NCBI GenBank assembly: GCA_036250195.1
Contig: JAVHZZ010000006.1
Location: 191,021,850-191,085,849 of the forward strand
Source: Mixophyes australis
Lineage: Eukaryota > Chordata > Amphibia > Anura > Limnodynastidae
Direction: 5' to 3'
Length of the DNA: 64,000 nt
Of this stretch, positions 63,401 to 64,000 are shown in pieces. Both the position numbers and the translations under genes were made by a program. Numbering within the stretch: position 1 is the stretch's first letter; each line of letters opens with the position of its first letter. The notes under the pieces are model-generated. The model ran no database searches and was not told the origin of the DNA. It saw only the letters and a list, made by a program, of their open reading frames with translations.

Positions 63401-63610
63401 TCATTCTACTATTTTTGTGATTTTCGAACATGAATCATGATGGAGGTGACTGAGATGGTGGAAGATTTTGCTCCTTCTGGGTGGATCGTAAAGATGCACC
63501 CTTACTTTTATGGCTTTAAGTGCCCACATACAAACACATTAACTCTTAAGAAAAAAAGTTAATTGAGCAACAGGCTCAAAACTGTGGCAACATGAGACAA
63601 GATTCCTCCA
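59861..63610. other. Anonymous interval with simple repeats
   Basis: It contains an (AT)n tract at 60335-60404 and a (CA)n tract at 61403-61430. A small inverted repeat around TCTGATAAGTGGTTGTTCC lies near 60055. No gene was recognised; the frames near 62228-63047 show no domain. Confidence 0.45.
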
Positions 63611-63623
63611 TTAAGTTATGGGC

Positions 63624-63976
63624 AGCACGGGGGCGTAGTGGTTAGCACTTCTGCCTTACAGCACTGGGGTCATTAGTTCAATTCCCAACCATGGCCTTAT
63701 CTGTGTGGAATTTGTATGTTCTCCCTGTGTTTGCGTGGGTTTCCTCCAGGTGCTCCGGTTTCCTCCCACACTCCAAAAAACATACTGGCAGGTTACTTGG
63801 CTGCTAACAAATTGACCCTAGTGTGTCTGTCTGTGTCTCTCCCTCTGTCTGTCTGTATGTTAGGGAATTTAGACTGTAAGCCTCAATGGGGCAGGGACTG
63901 ATGTGAGTGGGTTCTCTGTACAGCGCTGCGAAATTAGTGGCGCTATATAAATAAATGGTGATGATGATGATGATGA
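63624..63976 (+). mobile_element. tRNA-derived SINE with target-site duplication
   Basis: A full-length copy: a head with GCGTAGTGGTTAGCACTTC (A-box region), GTTCAATTCC (B box), GTGGAATTTGTATGTTCTCC, TCCTCCAGGTGCTCCGG, GCAGGGACTGATGTGAG, ACAGCGCTGCGAAATTAG and a GATGATGATG tail. It is flanked by TTAAGTTATGGGC (63611-63623) and TTAAGTTATTGGGC (63977-63990), a 13-14 bp duplication expected of LINE-driven insertion. The left duplication overlaps the GGC of the element's GGCAGC start by three bases, so the exact boundary is ambiguous. Confidence 0.9.
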
Positions 63977-64000
63977 TTAAGTTATTGGGCTGAGAGACTG

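Overview
The window looks like a transposon-rich, AT-rich stretch of a vertebrate genome, most likely an anuran amphibian. The basis is one intact exon of a conserved vertebrate gene (C1QL1, minus strand, 48804-49412) sitting among repeat families I associate with frog genomes: palindromic MITEs, tRNA-derived SINEs with TGA-repeat tails, Tc1-like and hAT DNA transposons, and Tx1/L1-like LINE relics. The species cannot be named from the sequence alone. There are no bacterial features, operons, CRISPR arrays or rRNA genes.

Layout. 1-4500: anonymous sequence with palindromic MITEs and a 30-base G run. 4560-5525: decayed Tc1-like element. 5777-12000: a broken hAT complex holding most of a BED-finger transposase on the minus strand, a processed copy of NSMCE2 (SMC5/6 SUMO ligase) lodged in it, a foldback insert inside that retrocopy, and a MITE inside the transposase. 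12597-13813: a second Tc1-like element with its catalytic half deleted. 13952-19740: MITEs, a long repeat with a GCGCT-type end, a plus-strand L1-like LINE relic and a Ty3/gypsy integrase relic. 20450-31650: two minus-strand L1-like relics, a third Tc1-like fragment and two hAT-type MITEs. 32129-40466: MITEs, SINEs and anonymous sequence. 41758-42652: a 43-bp minisatellite with a palindromic core.

The only intact host-gene coding sequence seen is exon 1 of C1QL1, with a consensus splice donor, a long pyrimidine-rich leader (on the gene strand) and a TATA-like box. Exon 2, which encodes the rest of the C1q domain, was not found in the 48.8 kb downstream. That whole stretch would then be intron, so most repeats in the window lie inside C1QL1 intron 1. 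About 2.9 kb upstream, in the same orientation, is a decayed partial copy of C1QL1 exon 1 (51935-52112).

51100-64000: hAT MITEs with clean 8-bp target duplications, a 467-bp direct duplication, a 2.2-kb long repeat with inverted ends, two near-complete SINEs and simple repeats. The best leads are the C1QL1 exon-1 duplicate, the NSMCE2 retrocopy nested in hAT sequence, a group of GGG-ended palindromic MITEs that share 3-bp target duplications despite different interiors, and the palindromic minisatellite in the presumed C1QL1 intron.
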